Source of the DNA: UBA1206 sp045600105
GTDB lineage: Bacteria > Bacillota > Clostridia > Oscillospirales > CAG-382
Direction: 5' to 3'
DNA: 25,043 nt
Assembly: GCA_045600105.1 (NCBI GenBank)
Contig: JAZRXG010000002.1
Coordinates: forward strand, 1 to 25,043
The notes beneath the pieces are model-generated. The model made no database searches, was not told the origin of the DNA, and saw nothing but the letters and a program-made list of their open reading frames with translations. The stretch's first letter is position 1. Every line of letters starts with the position of its first letter. The position numbers were made by a program, and so were the translations under genes. Below, in pieces: positions 16,109-23,608 of this stretch.

Positions 16109-17428
16109 ATGTCAGAACGTCTGGATAAATATATCCGTTCTTTATCGCAAATGATAAATATCCCCACCGTTTCAGACGCCGCAGACCCGAACGAGGAGGC
16201 GTTTTCGAATTTCAGAAAGCTCCTCAGAGAATCGTTCCCCAACGTGTTCGGTACGTTCGTTTACGAGGAGATCGGCGGCGCGATACTGCTGTCGCATATC
16301 GTGGAAGGCACCGAACCCGTTCTGTTCATGTCGCATCACGACGTGGTATCCGAAAACGGCAAATGGCTGCACGAACCGTTTGACGCGGCAGTTGACGACG
16401 GAAAGCTGTACGGCAGGGGAACGCTCGACACCAAAGGCAACCTTTGGGCGATCCTCACGGCAGCCGAAGAACTGATCGGTGAAGGATATGAATTTACCAA
16501 GTCAATATATATCGAATCGTCCTGCAACGAAGAAACGACGGGAAAAGGCGCTTTTGAGGTCTCAAGGGAACTGAAAAAGCGCGGCGTACGTTTCGCGTTC
16601 ACCCTTGACGAAGGCGGAATGATAGTCTACGACCCGGTCGGCGGTGCCGACGGATATTTCGCGATGGTCGCGGTGGGCGAAAAAGACTGTATCGACTTGG
16701 TTTTCACGGCAAAGTCAAACGGCGGTCACGCGTCGACGCCCGATAAAAACGATCCGCTTTCAAGGCTTGCCGCGTTCATCGTTGACGTAGAAAAACACAA
16801 CCTTTTCAAGCCGAAGCTCGATGACACCACGGTCGAAACGTTTTCAAAGCTTTCGGCTAAGATGAAAGGCGTGCTCAAATTCGTTTTCCGCAACGCAAAG
16901 CTTTTCAGACACCTTCTTGCGCACATCCTCACTAAATTCTCCCCGACCGCGAACGCGTTGGTAAGAACGACGATCTGCTTTACAAAAGCCAAGGGCTCGG
17001 ATGAATTCAACGTAATACCGACCGAGGCGTACGTTACGGGGAATATGAGGCTCGCGCATCACGACGACAAAAAAGACGTTCTTGAAAAGCTCGGAAAGAA
17101 AGCGAAAAAGTACGGTATCGAGATAACCGAGGCCGACCCCGGTTATCATTCGACGATATGCGATCACCGGACGGCTGAGTTTTCTTTCCTCGAGCAGATG
17201 ATCACCGAAAGCTTTCCGGACGTCATCACGTCGCCGTATATCTCGACCGGAGCCTCCGACTCAAAGTATTTCTCCGATTTATCCGACAACGTTTTCCGCT
17301 TCGCTCCGTTCACGGTGACGGATGAACAGCTCGATTCCATGCACGCGAAAGACGAAAATATCGATATAAGCACGTTGATACCCGCGGTTGAATTTTATAA
17401 AAATTTGATAAGGAAGATGGGAAAATGA
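16109..17428 (+). CDS. M20 family metallopeptidase (carboxypeptidase/dipeptidase type)
   Basis: A 439-residue zinc hydrolase of the M20/M25/M40 group, which removes residues from peptides or deacylates amino acids. Metal and catalytic positions are visible: SHHDVV (H76/D78), GRGTLDTKG with bridging D107, and CNEETTGKG with E141/E142 as general base and ligand. A dimerisation insert follows (about residues 190-310). SNGGHASTPDKNDPL carries the insert His. The protein lacks a signal peptide and is cytoplasmic. The ATG at 16109 lies downstream of the promoter; the ribosome site is weak. It is followed, with a 4-nt ATGA overlap, by a YfcC-type transporter, so it probably cleaves a peptide or amino-acid conjugate that the transporter brings in. 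The exact substrate is unknown. Confidence 0.88.
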   Translation: MSERLDKYIRSLSQMINIPTVSDAADPNEEAFSNFRKLLRESFPNVFGTFVYEEIGGAILLSHIVEGTEPVLFMSHHDVVSENGKWLHEPFDAAVDDGKLYGRGTLDTKGNLWAILTAAEELIGEGYEFTKSIYIESSCNEETTGKGAFEVSRELKKRGVRFAFTLDEGGMIVYDPVGGADGYFAMVAVGEKDCIDLVFTAKSNGGHASTPDKNDPLSRLAAFIVDVEKHNLFKPKLDDTTVETFSKLSAKMKGVLKFVFRNAKLFRHLLAHILTKFSPTANALVRTTICFTKAKGSDEFNVIPTEAYVTGNMRLAHHDDKKDVLEKLGKKAKKYGIEITEADPGYHSTICDHRTAEFSFLEQMITESFPDVITSPYISTGASDSKYFSDLSDNVFRFAPFTVTDEQLDSMHAKDENIDISTLIPAVEFYKNLIRKMGK

Positions 17429-18804
17429 AAGAAGAAAGCAAGAACAAACTTGATTCGATAAGCATCAAGTCGTATTTGTCAAGCATGATCATAATTCTGT
17501 GTCTCATGATCGCCACTTACGTCCTGACCTTTGTGCTTCCCGCCGGACAGTATACCGGGGAAGTATACAACGAACTCGGGGACGTAAGCTTCCCGTTTTA
17601 CAAGTTCATTCTGTCGCCGTTCCTCGTTCTCGGCAGCGACGGAAACACGCTTCTCATCGCCATCCTCGCGTTCCTGCTCGTCATCGGCGGAGTGTTCGAA
17701 GCCCTGACGCGATGCAATTTCATGGAATATCTTCTTAAAAAACTCGTGAAAAGGTTTTATAAAAAAAGATACGCCATAATCTACGTCATCGTTTTGTTCT
17801 TCATGCTTCTCGGCTCGTTCGTCGGCTCTTTTGAAGAGGTCATACCCATGATCCCGTTCGTGTGCGCCCTCACCGTGTCGCTCGGATTCGATAACCTTAC
17901 GGGACTCGGGATAAGCCTGCTTGCGGCAGGCGGAGGATTTGCCTCGGGCATCATGAATCCGTTCACCGTCGGTATCGCCCAGAAAATTGCGGAAGTTCCG
18001 CTCTTTTCGGGTGCGTGGATAAGAATACTGACGTTCGTCGGGATATATTTCCTGCTTACCACGTTCCTTATGCTGCACGCCAAGAGGGTGGAGAAGAAAA
18101 ACGGAAGAAAAGTAAATGATTTCGAAGTTGACTTCAAAAAAGACGTGAATCTCGACAGAGCGATTATCGTGTTCGGCTCGGTGCTCGGGACGGGACTCAT
18201 CCTCTGCGTTATGTCCACGGTCGTCACCTTCCTTCAGGATTACACGCTTATCATCATCGCGCTCTGCTTCCTTATCGGCGGCGTAAGCGCGTCGCTTACG
18301 GCAAAAATGAGCGTGAGGGAAATGCTTTCCGCATTCGGCAAAGGCGCGCTCATCATGCTTCCGGCACTGCTTCTCATACTGCTCGCCTCGTCGATCAAAT
18401 ACATACTCGTCGAATCGTTCAGACTCGATACTCTCGTATATAATTTGATGAAGGTCGCCGGCGGACTGTCGCCGTACCTGCTGATACTGTTCATATATCT
18501 CGTGGTCGTGCTGACCGAGCTGTTCATCGCGAGCGGAAGCGCAAAAGCTTTCCTGCTCATCCCGCTCATTCTTCCCATAGCGTCCGCTTTCGATATCCCC
18601 GCGAACCTCGTGGTGCTTGCTTACATTTTCGGTGACGGATTTGCCAACTATATCTATCCGACCGACGCGGCGCTGCTCATATCGCTCAATCTGTCCGATT
18701 ATACTTACGTCAGATATATCAAGGATACCTGGATATATCACCTTCTTACGTTCATTCTCACCTGCGCGATACTGATATTCGGTCTTGCCGTGGGATATAA
18801 TTAA
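17425..18804 (+). CDS. YfcC/DcuC-type transporter
   Basis: A 459-residue membrane protein with about 11-12 hydrophobic segments. It resembles the YfcC family within the C4-dicarboxylate anaerobic carrier group. Landmarks are an N-terminal YVLTFVLPAGQYTGE, then GSFVGSFEEVIPMIPFV, LAAGGGFASGIMNPFTVGIAQ, and near the C-terminus TELFIASGSAKAFLLIPL and FGDGFANYIYPTDAALL. Proteins of this type move amino acids, peptides or dicarboxylates; the substrate is not known. The start overlaps the stop of the M20 peptidase by 4 nt (ATGA), so import and hydrolysis are coupled. A terminator follows directly. Confidence 0.87.
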   Translation: MKEESKNKLDSISIKSYLSSMIIILCLMIATYVLTFVLPAGQYTGEVYNELGDVSFPFYKFILSPFLVLGSDGNTLLIAILAFLLVIGGVFEALTRCNFMEYLLKKLVKRFYKKRYAIIYVIVLFFMLLGSFVGSFEEVIPMIPFVCALTVSLGFDNLTGLGISLLAAGGGFASGIMNPFTVGIAQKIAEVPLFSGAWIRILTFVGIYFLLTTFLMLHAKRVEKKNGRKVNDFEVDFKKDVNLDRAIIVFGSVLGTGLILCVMSTVVTFLQDYTLIIIALCFLIGGVSASLTAKMSVREMLSAFGKGALIMLPALLLILLASSIKYILVESFRLDTLVYNLMKVAGGLSPYLLILFIYLVVVLTELFIASGSAKAFLLIPLILPIASAFDIPANLVVLAYIFGDGFANYIYPTDAALLISLNLSDYTYVRYIKDTWIYHLLTFILTCAILIFGLAVGYN

Positions 18805-18813
18805 TAAAGCGTA

Positions 18814-18862
18814 TTCACCGGAAGTCACCTCAAACGGTTTCTTCCGGCGAATTTTATTCTTT
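18814..18862 (+). terminator. Terminator of the peptidase-transporter operon
   Basis: TTCACCGGAAG (18814-18824) pairs with CTTCCGGCGAA (18841-18851) with one A-C mismatch, and T-rich sequence follows. Confidence 0.78.
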
Positions 18863-18874
18863 TTGCAATAACTA

Positions 18875-18903
18875 TTGACATTTCCTGCAAAGACGTTTAT
18901 AAT
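18875..18903 (+). promoter_or_regulatory. Promoter of the acyl-CoA synthetase gene
   Basis: Consensus TTGACA (18875-18880), a 17-nt spacer, and TATAAT (18898-18903). An AGGAG ribosome site follows at 18918-18922. Confidence 0.88.
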
Positions 18904-18931
18904 TATACTGTTTTTTTAGGAGTCGATAATT

Positions 18932-20593
18932 ATGCTTGAAAAATTCATTAACAGAACAGAATACAAAGACTACGAGGACATGAAGGCGAACTACAAGGTC
19001 ACCGTCCCCGAAGGATTCAACTTCGCGTACGACGTGGTCGACGCCTGGGCGGAATCGGAACCCGATAAGAACGCCCTCTATTACTGCGACGACAACGGAA
19101 CGAGAAGAATGTATACGTTTGCCGAGGTGTCCGAGCTTTCGAAGAAAGAGGCATCGTGGCTCACATCGCTCGGTCTCAAAAAAGGCGACCGCGTAATATT
19201 CATGCTCAAGCAGAACCCCGAAGTGTGGTTCACGTTCGTCGCCTGCCACAGACTCGGCATCGTCTGCATTCCCGCCACCTTCCAGCTTACCCCGAAGGAT
19301 ATCGTATACAGATGCAACGCCGCCAACGTCAAGCTCATCTGCGTCACCGACGACGCCGAAATGCTTTCTTACGTCCAGAAGTCGCTGCCCGACTGCAAAA
19401 CGGTCCAAAACGTCGCGGTCTGCGGCAATAACATTCCCGACGGATTCATCAATATGCGTGACGCCATCGCCGGTGCCGAACCGTTTGAGGGAAGGGTAAA
19501 GACCGAAACGTCCGACGAAATGCTCGTTTATTTCTCGTCGGGTACGACCGGTATGCCCAAAATGATAAAGCACGACTTCGCTTATCCCATCGGCCATATC
19601 GTCACCGCCAAATACTGGCAGAAGGTCGAGGAGAACAAGCTTCACCTTACTATGTCCGACTCCGGCTGGGCAAAATTCGCATGGGGCAAGATATACGGTC
19701 AGTGGATATGCGGCGCCACCGTCGTTGCGTACAACAACGAGAAATTCTCGGCGGCAAATACGCTCAAGCTCATTGAAGAGATCAAGCTCACCACGTTCTG
19801 CGCGCCCCCCACGATATTCAGATTCCTTATCAAAGAAGATATTTCGTCTTACGATCTCTCGTCGATCAAGCATTGCTGCATGGCAGGCGAGCCGCTCAAT
19901 CCCGAGGTTTTCAACAGATTCCGCGATCTGACGGGACTCACGCTCACCGAAGGCTTCGGTCAGACCGAAACTCCCGTGCTTTGCGCCAACTTCGACGGCT
20001 TTGAGATACGTCCCGGTTCTACCGGCAAACCCGCGCCCGGATTCGATATAGATATCGTCGACTACGACGGCAACAAGTGCGAGGACGGTATCCCCGGATA
20101 TATCGTAGTAAGAAACCTCAGCAAATATTATCCCGCGGGACTTTGCAAGGGATACATCAACGACGACGAGGCGAATGCCGAATCGTTCAGACACGACTGC
20201 TACTACACCGGTGATATGGCATGGCGCGACGCTGACGGATATTATTGGTTCGTCGGCAGAAACGACGACGTCATCAAGTGCTCCGGCTACCGTATAGGGC
20301 CGTTCGAGGTCGAATCCGCCATCATGACGCATCCGTCCGTGCTCGAATGTGCCGTTACCGCCGTACCCGACCCCGTAAGAGGTCAGGTCGTAAAGGCGAC
20401 GATAGTCCTTGCCAAGGGCTATACCGCGTCGGACGAACTCAAAAAAGAAATCCAGAACCACGTCAAAAAGGTCACCGCTCCTTATAAATACCCGCGTATC
20501 GTCGAATTCGTCGACGCTCTGCCCAAGACGTCGAGCGGCAAGATTATGCGCAAACAGATAAGAATGAACGATGAAAAGAAATACGGCGTATAA
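18932..20593 (+). CDS. AMP-forming acyl-CoA synthetase (AcsM-like)
   Basis: A 553-residue adenylate-forming enzyme. It makes an acyl-AMP from a carboxylic acid and ATP, then transfers the acyl group to CoA. The signature motifs are present: YFSSGTTGMPK (200-210) phosphate loop, GFGQTET (341-347), YYTGDMAWRD (424-433), and the hinge-region FVGRNDDVIKCSGYRIGP. Catalytic Lys537 lies in KTSSGKIMRK. The pattern is closest to the medium-chain/benzoate-type synthetases (AcsM group) rather than acetyl-CoA synthetase proper, but chain-length preference cannot be read. It has its own consensus promoter. Its last 23 nt overlap the next gene, a small membrane protein. Confidence 0.92.
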   Translation: MLEKFINRTEYKDYEDMKANYKVTVPEGFNFAYDVVDAWAESEPDKNALYYCDDNGTRRMYTFAEVSELSKKEASWLTSLGLKKGDRVIFMLKQNPEVWFTFVACHRLGIVCIPATFQLTPKDIVYRCNAANVKLICVTDDAEMLSYVQKSLPDCKTVQNVAVCGNNIPDGFINMRDAIAGAEPFEGRVKTETSDEMLVYFSSGTTGMPKMIKHDFAYPIGHIVTAKYWQKVEENKLHLTMSDSGWAKFAWGKIYGQWICGATVVAYNNEKFSAANTLKLIEEIKLTTFCAPPTIFRFLIKEDISSYDLSSIKHCCMAGEPLNPEVFNRFRDLTGLTLTEGFGQTETPVLCANFDGFEIRPGSTGKPAPGFDIDIVDYDGNKCEDGIPGYIVVRNLSKYYPAGLCKGYINDDEANAESFRHDCYYTGDMAWRDADGYYWFVGRNDDVIKCSGYRIGPFEVESAIMTHPSVLECAVTAVPDPVRGQVVKATIVLAKGYTASDELKKEIQNHVKKVTAPYKYPRIVEFVDALPKTSSGKIMRKQIRMNDEKKYGV

Positions 20594-20984
20594 GAGATAT
20601 ATATTAAAGGCGGTGTATTCAGCCGTCATCGGCATCGTGTTTCAGCTGTCGTTTCAGCTTCCGTCGAATATAATACTGCAGATGATACTGCTTCTCGTTT
20701 TCTCAACGCTTTACGTCGTACCTTTTATCATCAACGTCGAAACGATAAAGCATTTTGAAATAGACGGGATAAAGCCGTTCATCATCGAAGATACGCTTTT
20801 GATCCTTTGTCCCGCCGTTTTATGCGCCGTCGTGACGGAGCTGATATGCGGCGCCGTCAAAGACGCGGAAGAAACACTTGCCGGAATGGGAAGCTTCATC
20901 TTCATCGGCATCGCGGTTTTCACGATGCTCGTATTCTGGCTCGTATACCTGTTTTTCAATTTAACATACAGAAAAGATGAGTGA
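20571..20984 (+). CDS. Small polytopic membrane protein
   Basis: 137 residues with four predicted hydrophobic segments (roughly residues 13-30, 35-55, 72-93 and 105-130) and a positively charged N-terminus (MKRNTAYKRY), so the N-terminus is probably inside. I recognise no family. It starts inside the acyl-CoA synthetase gene in another frame (23-nt overlap) with no clear ribosome site, which fits coupled translation. It may be an accessory or unrelated membrane protein. A hairpin with six T overlaps its stop codon. The consistent hydrophobic pattern makes a real gene likely. Confidence 0.65.
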   Translation: MKRNTAYKRYILKAVYSAVIGIVFQLSFQLPSNIILQMILLLVFSTLYVVPFIINVETIKHFEIDGIKPFIIEDTLLILCPAVLCAVVTELICGAVKDAEETLAGMGSFIFIGIAVFTMLVFWLVYLFFNLTYRKDE

Positions 20985-20995
20985 TCATCTTTTTT
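20972..20995 (+). terminator. Hairpin with T-run directly before tRNA-Arg
   Basis: AAAAGATGA and TCATCTTTT form a 9-bp perfect stem with loop GTGA, ending in a six-T run, which touches the first base of the tRNA. It looks like an intrinsic terminator for the preceding operon, but it may instead be a processing hairpin if the tRNA is co-transcribed. Confidence 0.65.
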
Positions 20996-21072
20996 CTGCC
21001 CTTAGCTCAGCTGGATAGAGTACCGGACTCCGATTCCGATGGTCGGGGGTTCAAATCCCCCAGGGCAGGCCA
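20996..21072 (+). tRNA. tRNA-Arg (anticodon CCG)
   Basis: A 77-nt cloverleaf with encoded CCA. The acceptor stem is CTGCCCT/AGGGCAG and the D arm is GCTC/GAGT. The anticodon stem is CCGGA/TCCGA (one mismatched closing pair) with loop CTCCGAT, so the anticodon is CCG, reading CGG. The T arm is GGGGG/CCCCC with TTCAAAT and the discriminator is G. The DNA after it changes character (AT-rich, mobile fragments), so this tRNA probably served as an integration site. Confidence 0.92.
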
Positions 21073-21079
21073 TAAAGAA

Positions 21080-21145
21080 AACCTTGAAATATCAGCGGAA
21101 TTTTGAAAATCCCTTGAAATTGCTGGATATTTCAAGGCTTTTCTT
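21080..21145 (+). terminator. Long stem-loop after tRNA-Arg
   Basis: CCTTGAAATATCAGC (21082-21096) pairs with GCTGGATATTTCAAGG (21122-21137) with one bulge, followed by CTTTTCTT. A further copy of CCTTGAAAT lies in the loop (21112-21120). It may be the tRNA terminator, or integrase/excisionase binding sites. Confidence 0.55.
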
Positions 21146-21199
21146 ATGTCATTATATGTTGGACTAAATCCATGTATATACAAGAATATTGGCAAAAAT

Positions 21200-21222
21200 T
21201 GTGTCAAAATGTGTGTCAAAAT
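21200..21222. repeat. Tandem 11-bp repeat TGTGTCAAAAT
   Basis: Two exact copies (21200-21210 and 21212-21222), one base apart, about 130 nt after tRNA-Arg. Read on the minus strand they encode the ILTHILTQ style of repeat seen at the C-terminal ends of some tRNA-targeting tyrosine integrases. No integrase body is present here. Confidence 0.5.
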
Positions 21223-21231
21223 TATTATATA

Positions 21232-21971
21232 TTAAACAAACAAAACAAAATTACGCAGGACCGAAGACATATAAAACAAATCTACTCGCCGTATTTTTTG
21301 ATTATCGTTTAGAACAATGAGCAAGCAAATAAATGACGTTCGATATATGCTTGCTTTGTGTAAGTTTTCCAATACCGAAGTCGAAAACGCTATACCAGCA
21401 GTAAACGCCAGCACTAACGAAGAGAAAATTCCAAGAATAGAAATATATTCTTTTTGAGAGTCCTTTAATCCTTTTTTACATCTTCAACTTCATCCGCCAT
21501 CTTTTTTTGGACGACGGGAAGTTTCGCGTCAACTTCGTTAATTTTTGCATTTATATCATCCAAACCATCTCGACCTAAATATAGCCGATTTTGATTCTCT
21601 GAAAATCTGATTCGAGCAATATCAAGATTAACGTGATCGTACAGCTTTCGGATGCTGTCGCTTATATCGATTTGGTTTCCATTTGCATCACGGTTTTTTG
21701 ATTGATATCCTTCTCGGATGATTGCCATATTTTGCCCAAGAACATCAATGTCGCCCAGATTACTATCGTTGTTGATGACCGTTAAAACGGAAAAAATATC
21801 TGAATAATAATGGCGAAAATCATTGGCGTTTTCAGTATGATATATTTCTTCTAACTGAATATATGTAGCATATCTGTTTGTCTTGTCTTGCAAATAATCT
21901 TGCGACTTTGCTAAAGAAAACAAAAATGTACGAAATTTTGTTCTGCGGTCTTCCTCGTTTGTTACGATCAA
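21232..21971 (-). CDS. Coiled-coil membrane protein read across a -1 frameshift site (programmed or disrupted)
   Basis: I do not recognise the family. From a TTG at 21971, preceded by GGAGG, the first frame encodes 168 residues. They are mostly helical and charged, with a coiled-coil-like stretch (about residues 135-167), and end at a TAA at 21465. A second frame, one base back, begins at the same spot and adds 79 residues. It starts GLKDSQKEYISILGIF and contains a clear hydrophobic segment (SSLVLAFTAGIAF) and a second weaker one. The shift point is the heptamer A-AAA-AAG, so a -1 slip gives a 246-residue protein with a soluble N-terminal domain and a C-terminal membrane anchor. Loss of one A in the run would explain it equally well, making it a pseudogene. 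The last 25 residues look unlike a normal membrane-protein end, so the gene may also be truncated. Confidence 0.6.
21471..21477 (-). promoter_or_regulatory. A-AAA-AAG slippery heptamer
   Basis: On the minus strand the zero-frame codons read GTA AAA AAG GAT TAA, giving the canonical bacterial -1 slippery site exactly in phase. The hydrophobic continuation lies in the -1 frame. A weak AAGAATA/TATTCTT hairpin begins about 18 nt downstream, farther than usual, and no strong upstream Shine-Dalgarno stimulator is seen. Confidence 0.5.
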
Positions 21972-22184
21972 TTAACCTACCTCCCTGATTAAAAGGATAG
22001 GAATTTCTTTATGATTTCCGTTTCCGTTATCATAAATTCGAGCCCAAGCACCGCCAGCTTTGTGCGTGTCGTCAACCAAATCCCATGGATTTAAGCTACG
22101 TTTTGCCTCAACAATATCATTAATGGATTTTGAATCGTTTGGATGCAACGAAATCACGTTATCATAATTTATTGATATCGGCAT
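21972..22184 (-). CDS. Small protein of unknown function, first gene before the membrane protein
   Basis: 70 residues if started at the ATG at 22184: MPISINYDNVISLHPNDSKS and onward, including NPWDLVDDTHKAGGAWARIYDNGNG. No family is recognised. It is hydrophilic with a few aromatic residues and has no signal peptide. The stop TAA is immediately followed by the TTG start of the membrane protein in the same frame, so the two are co-translated. There is no clear ribosome site at 22184. An alternative ATG at 22232 would add 16 residues and overlap the divergent promoter. It could be a shortened remnant of a larger protein. Confidence 0.5.
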   Translation of the reverse strand: MPISINYDNVISLHPNDSKSINDIVEAKRSLNPWDLVDDTHKAGGAWARIYDNGNGNHKEIPILLIREVG

Positions 22185-22191
22185 TAATCTA

Positions 22192-22220
22192 TTGACAATA
22201 GGTCGGGCAACCGATATAAT
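22192..22220 (+). promoter_or_regulatory. Consensus promoter of the XRE-HipA-like pair
   Basis: TTGACA (22192-22197), a 17-nt spacer, then TATAAT (22215-22220). The spacer contains the small palindrome TCGG-GCAA-CCGA (22203-22214), a possible operator for the repressor it transcribes. It also lies over the start of the divergent minus-strand gene. Confidence 0.85.
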
Positions 22221-22252
22221 ATAGTATGACATTATGGAATGGGGGCAATGAT

Positions 22253-22702
22253 GTGAATTTTCAGACAATATTAACGGAAAAGAAAATGACGATGTATCGT
22301 TTATCTAAAGTCAGTGGCGTTGCCAAAACGACAGTAATTGATATATGCTCTGGAAAAAGTTCTATCGGAGCCTGCAATGCGGATACCGTACTGCGTTTGT
22401 CCCGTGCACTCGGTTGTACGATGGAAGAACTGATGCAAATAGACAATGCAGACTATGATAAAAACACCGGTAAACCGAAAGATGATTCTTATCTCGAAAA
22501 AGGACTACCTGAATATCTGTCAAAGTCTCTTTCCGCTATGATCGAAGCATGGAAAATTGAAGACAGCGGAAAAAGAGATCTTCATTTTGATATTTATTGG
22601 TGCGATTTGAATGCGGACATCAACTCAGCGGAAACCGAACAAGAAATATCAATGGAGCAGGCGTGGTATTTACGCCGAAAGTATTTAAGAATGGAGGAAT
22701 GA
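22253..22702 (+). CDS. XRE-family repressor, probable antitoxin of a HipA-like kinase
   Basis: 149 residues from a GTG at 22253, chosen because GGGGG lies 7 nt before it and the upstream ATG (22226) is at the transcription start. The N-terminal helix-turn-helix (about residues 1-60: MTMYRLSKVSGVAKTTVIDI and ALGCTMEELM) is of the Xre/HipB type. The C-terminal half (about 75-149), with LEKGLPEYLSKSLSAMIEAW and ISMEQAWYLRRKYL, is a separate helical region I cannot assign; it may contact the kinase. It is followed three bases later by the HipA-like gene, giving the classical repressor-then-toxin order. It probably represses its own promoter via the palindrome between -35 and -10. Confidence 0.82.
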   Translation: MNFQTILTEKKMTMYRLSKVSGVAKTTVIDICSGKSSIGACNADTVLRLSRALGCTMEELMQIDNADYDKNTGKPKDDSYLEKGLPEYLSKSLSAMIEAWKIEDSGKRDLHFDIYWCDLNADINSAETEQEISMEQAWYLRRKYLRMEE

Positions 22703-22705
22703 TAA

Positions 22706-23608
22706 ATGGACTTTACGAATTTACCGAGAAGGAACAAGACTTATACCGGTGCAAATGGCAGCAAGATTTCCGTAAATCTGAACGGTGAACTGTATATGCT
22801 CAAGTTTCCCGCCGTGCCGTCACGCAACAAGGAAATGAGTTATACCAACGGTTGCGTGTCCGAATATCTCGGCTCTCGGATTTTCAATCTGTGTGGGATC
22901 CCGGCGCAGGAAACGATGCTCGGGACTTTCACAAAGAACGGCAAGGAAAAAGTCGTTGTTGCCTGCAAGGATTTCACGACACCCGAAACCGTTTTGCAGG
23001 ATTTTGCTTCACTTAAGAATACGATCATTGATTCGGAGCATAATGGATACGGTACTGAGCTTTCAGATATTCTGACTGCCATTGACGAACAACAGGCGGT
23101 CGATCCTTATACCCTAAAGGAGCATTTTTGGGATATGTTTATCGTGGATGCCTTGATCGGCAACTGGGACAGGCATAACGGAAACTGGGGTTTTCTTTAT
23201 AACACCCGTACCGATGAAATAAGAATCGCGCCAATTTATGATTGCGGAAGCTGTCTGTTTCCGCAGGCGGATGCGGAAATCATGCAGGCGGTGTTGGATG
23301 ATCCCGCCGAAAGAGATTTGCGCATTTTCCAGATACCGACTTCCGGAATCAAGCAAAACGGTCAGAAGATCAACTACTTTGATTTTATTTCCGGTCTTTC
23401 CGATGCCGATTGCAACAAAGCGTTGAAGCGTATTTTGCCGAGAATTGATATGCGGAAGATCAATGATCTGATAGACAATACGCCGTATATCACCGATTTG
23501 CAAAAGCAATTTTACAAGACAATGCTTTCGGAAAGAAAAGAGAAGATACTGGATAAGTCTTTTCAGCTTCTAAAAAACAAGGAACACGACAATGCAATCT
23601 CGCGTTGA
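22706..23608 (+). CDS. Minimal HipA/CtkA-type serine/threonine kinase (probable toxin)
   Basis: A 300-residue kinase-like protein resembling the C-terminal kinase part of HipA and the compact CtkA/HipT relatives. HipA phosphorylates glutamyl-tRNA synthetase and HipT tryptophanyl-tRNA synthetase, producing growth arrest; the target here is unknown. The motifs seen are LYMLKFP with the ATP-site lysine K33, E53 in CVSEYLGSR, the catalytic loop ALIGNWDRHNGN (D155, N160) and the metal-binding IAPIYDCGS (D179). The N-terminal HipA domain (about 100 residues) is absent. GGAGG lies 8 nt before the ATG. The gene directly follows its XRE partner. The serine that HipA autophosphorylates in its N-terminal part cannot be placed. 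Confidence 0.85.
   Translation: MDFTNLPRRNKTYTGANGSKISVNLNGELYMLKFPAVPSRNKEMSYTNGCVSEYLGSRIFNLCGIPAQETMLGTFTKNGKEKVVVACKDFTTPETVLQDFASLKNTIIDSEHNGYGTELSDILTAIDEQQAVDPYTLKEHFWDMFIVDALIGNWDRHNGNWGFLYNTRTDEIRIAPIYDCGSCLFPQADAEIMQAVLDDPAERDLRIFQIPTSGIKQNGQKINYFDFISGLSDADCNKALKRILPRIDMRKINDLIDNTPYITDLQKQFYKTMLSERKEKILDKSFQLLKNKEHDNAISR

Noticed and set aside
17479..20635. Long minus-strand frames opposite the transporter and acyl-CoA synthetase
   Set aside because: They mirror well-supported plus-strand genes and have charged, low-complexity translations without domains.
21007..21219. Minus-strand frame across tRNA-Arg, resembling an integrase C-terminal end
   Set aside because: It passes through the tRNA gene and has no integrase catalytic residues; at most a relic, treated as a finding rather than a gene.
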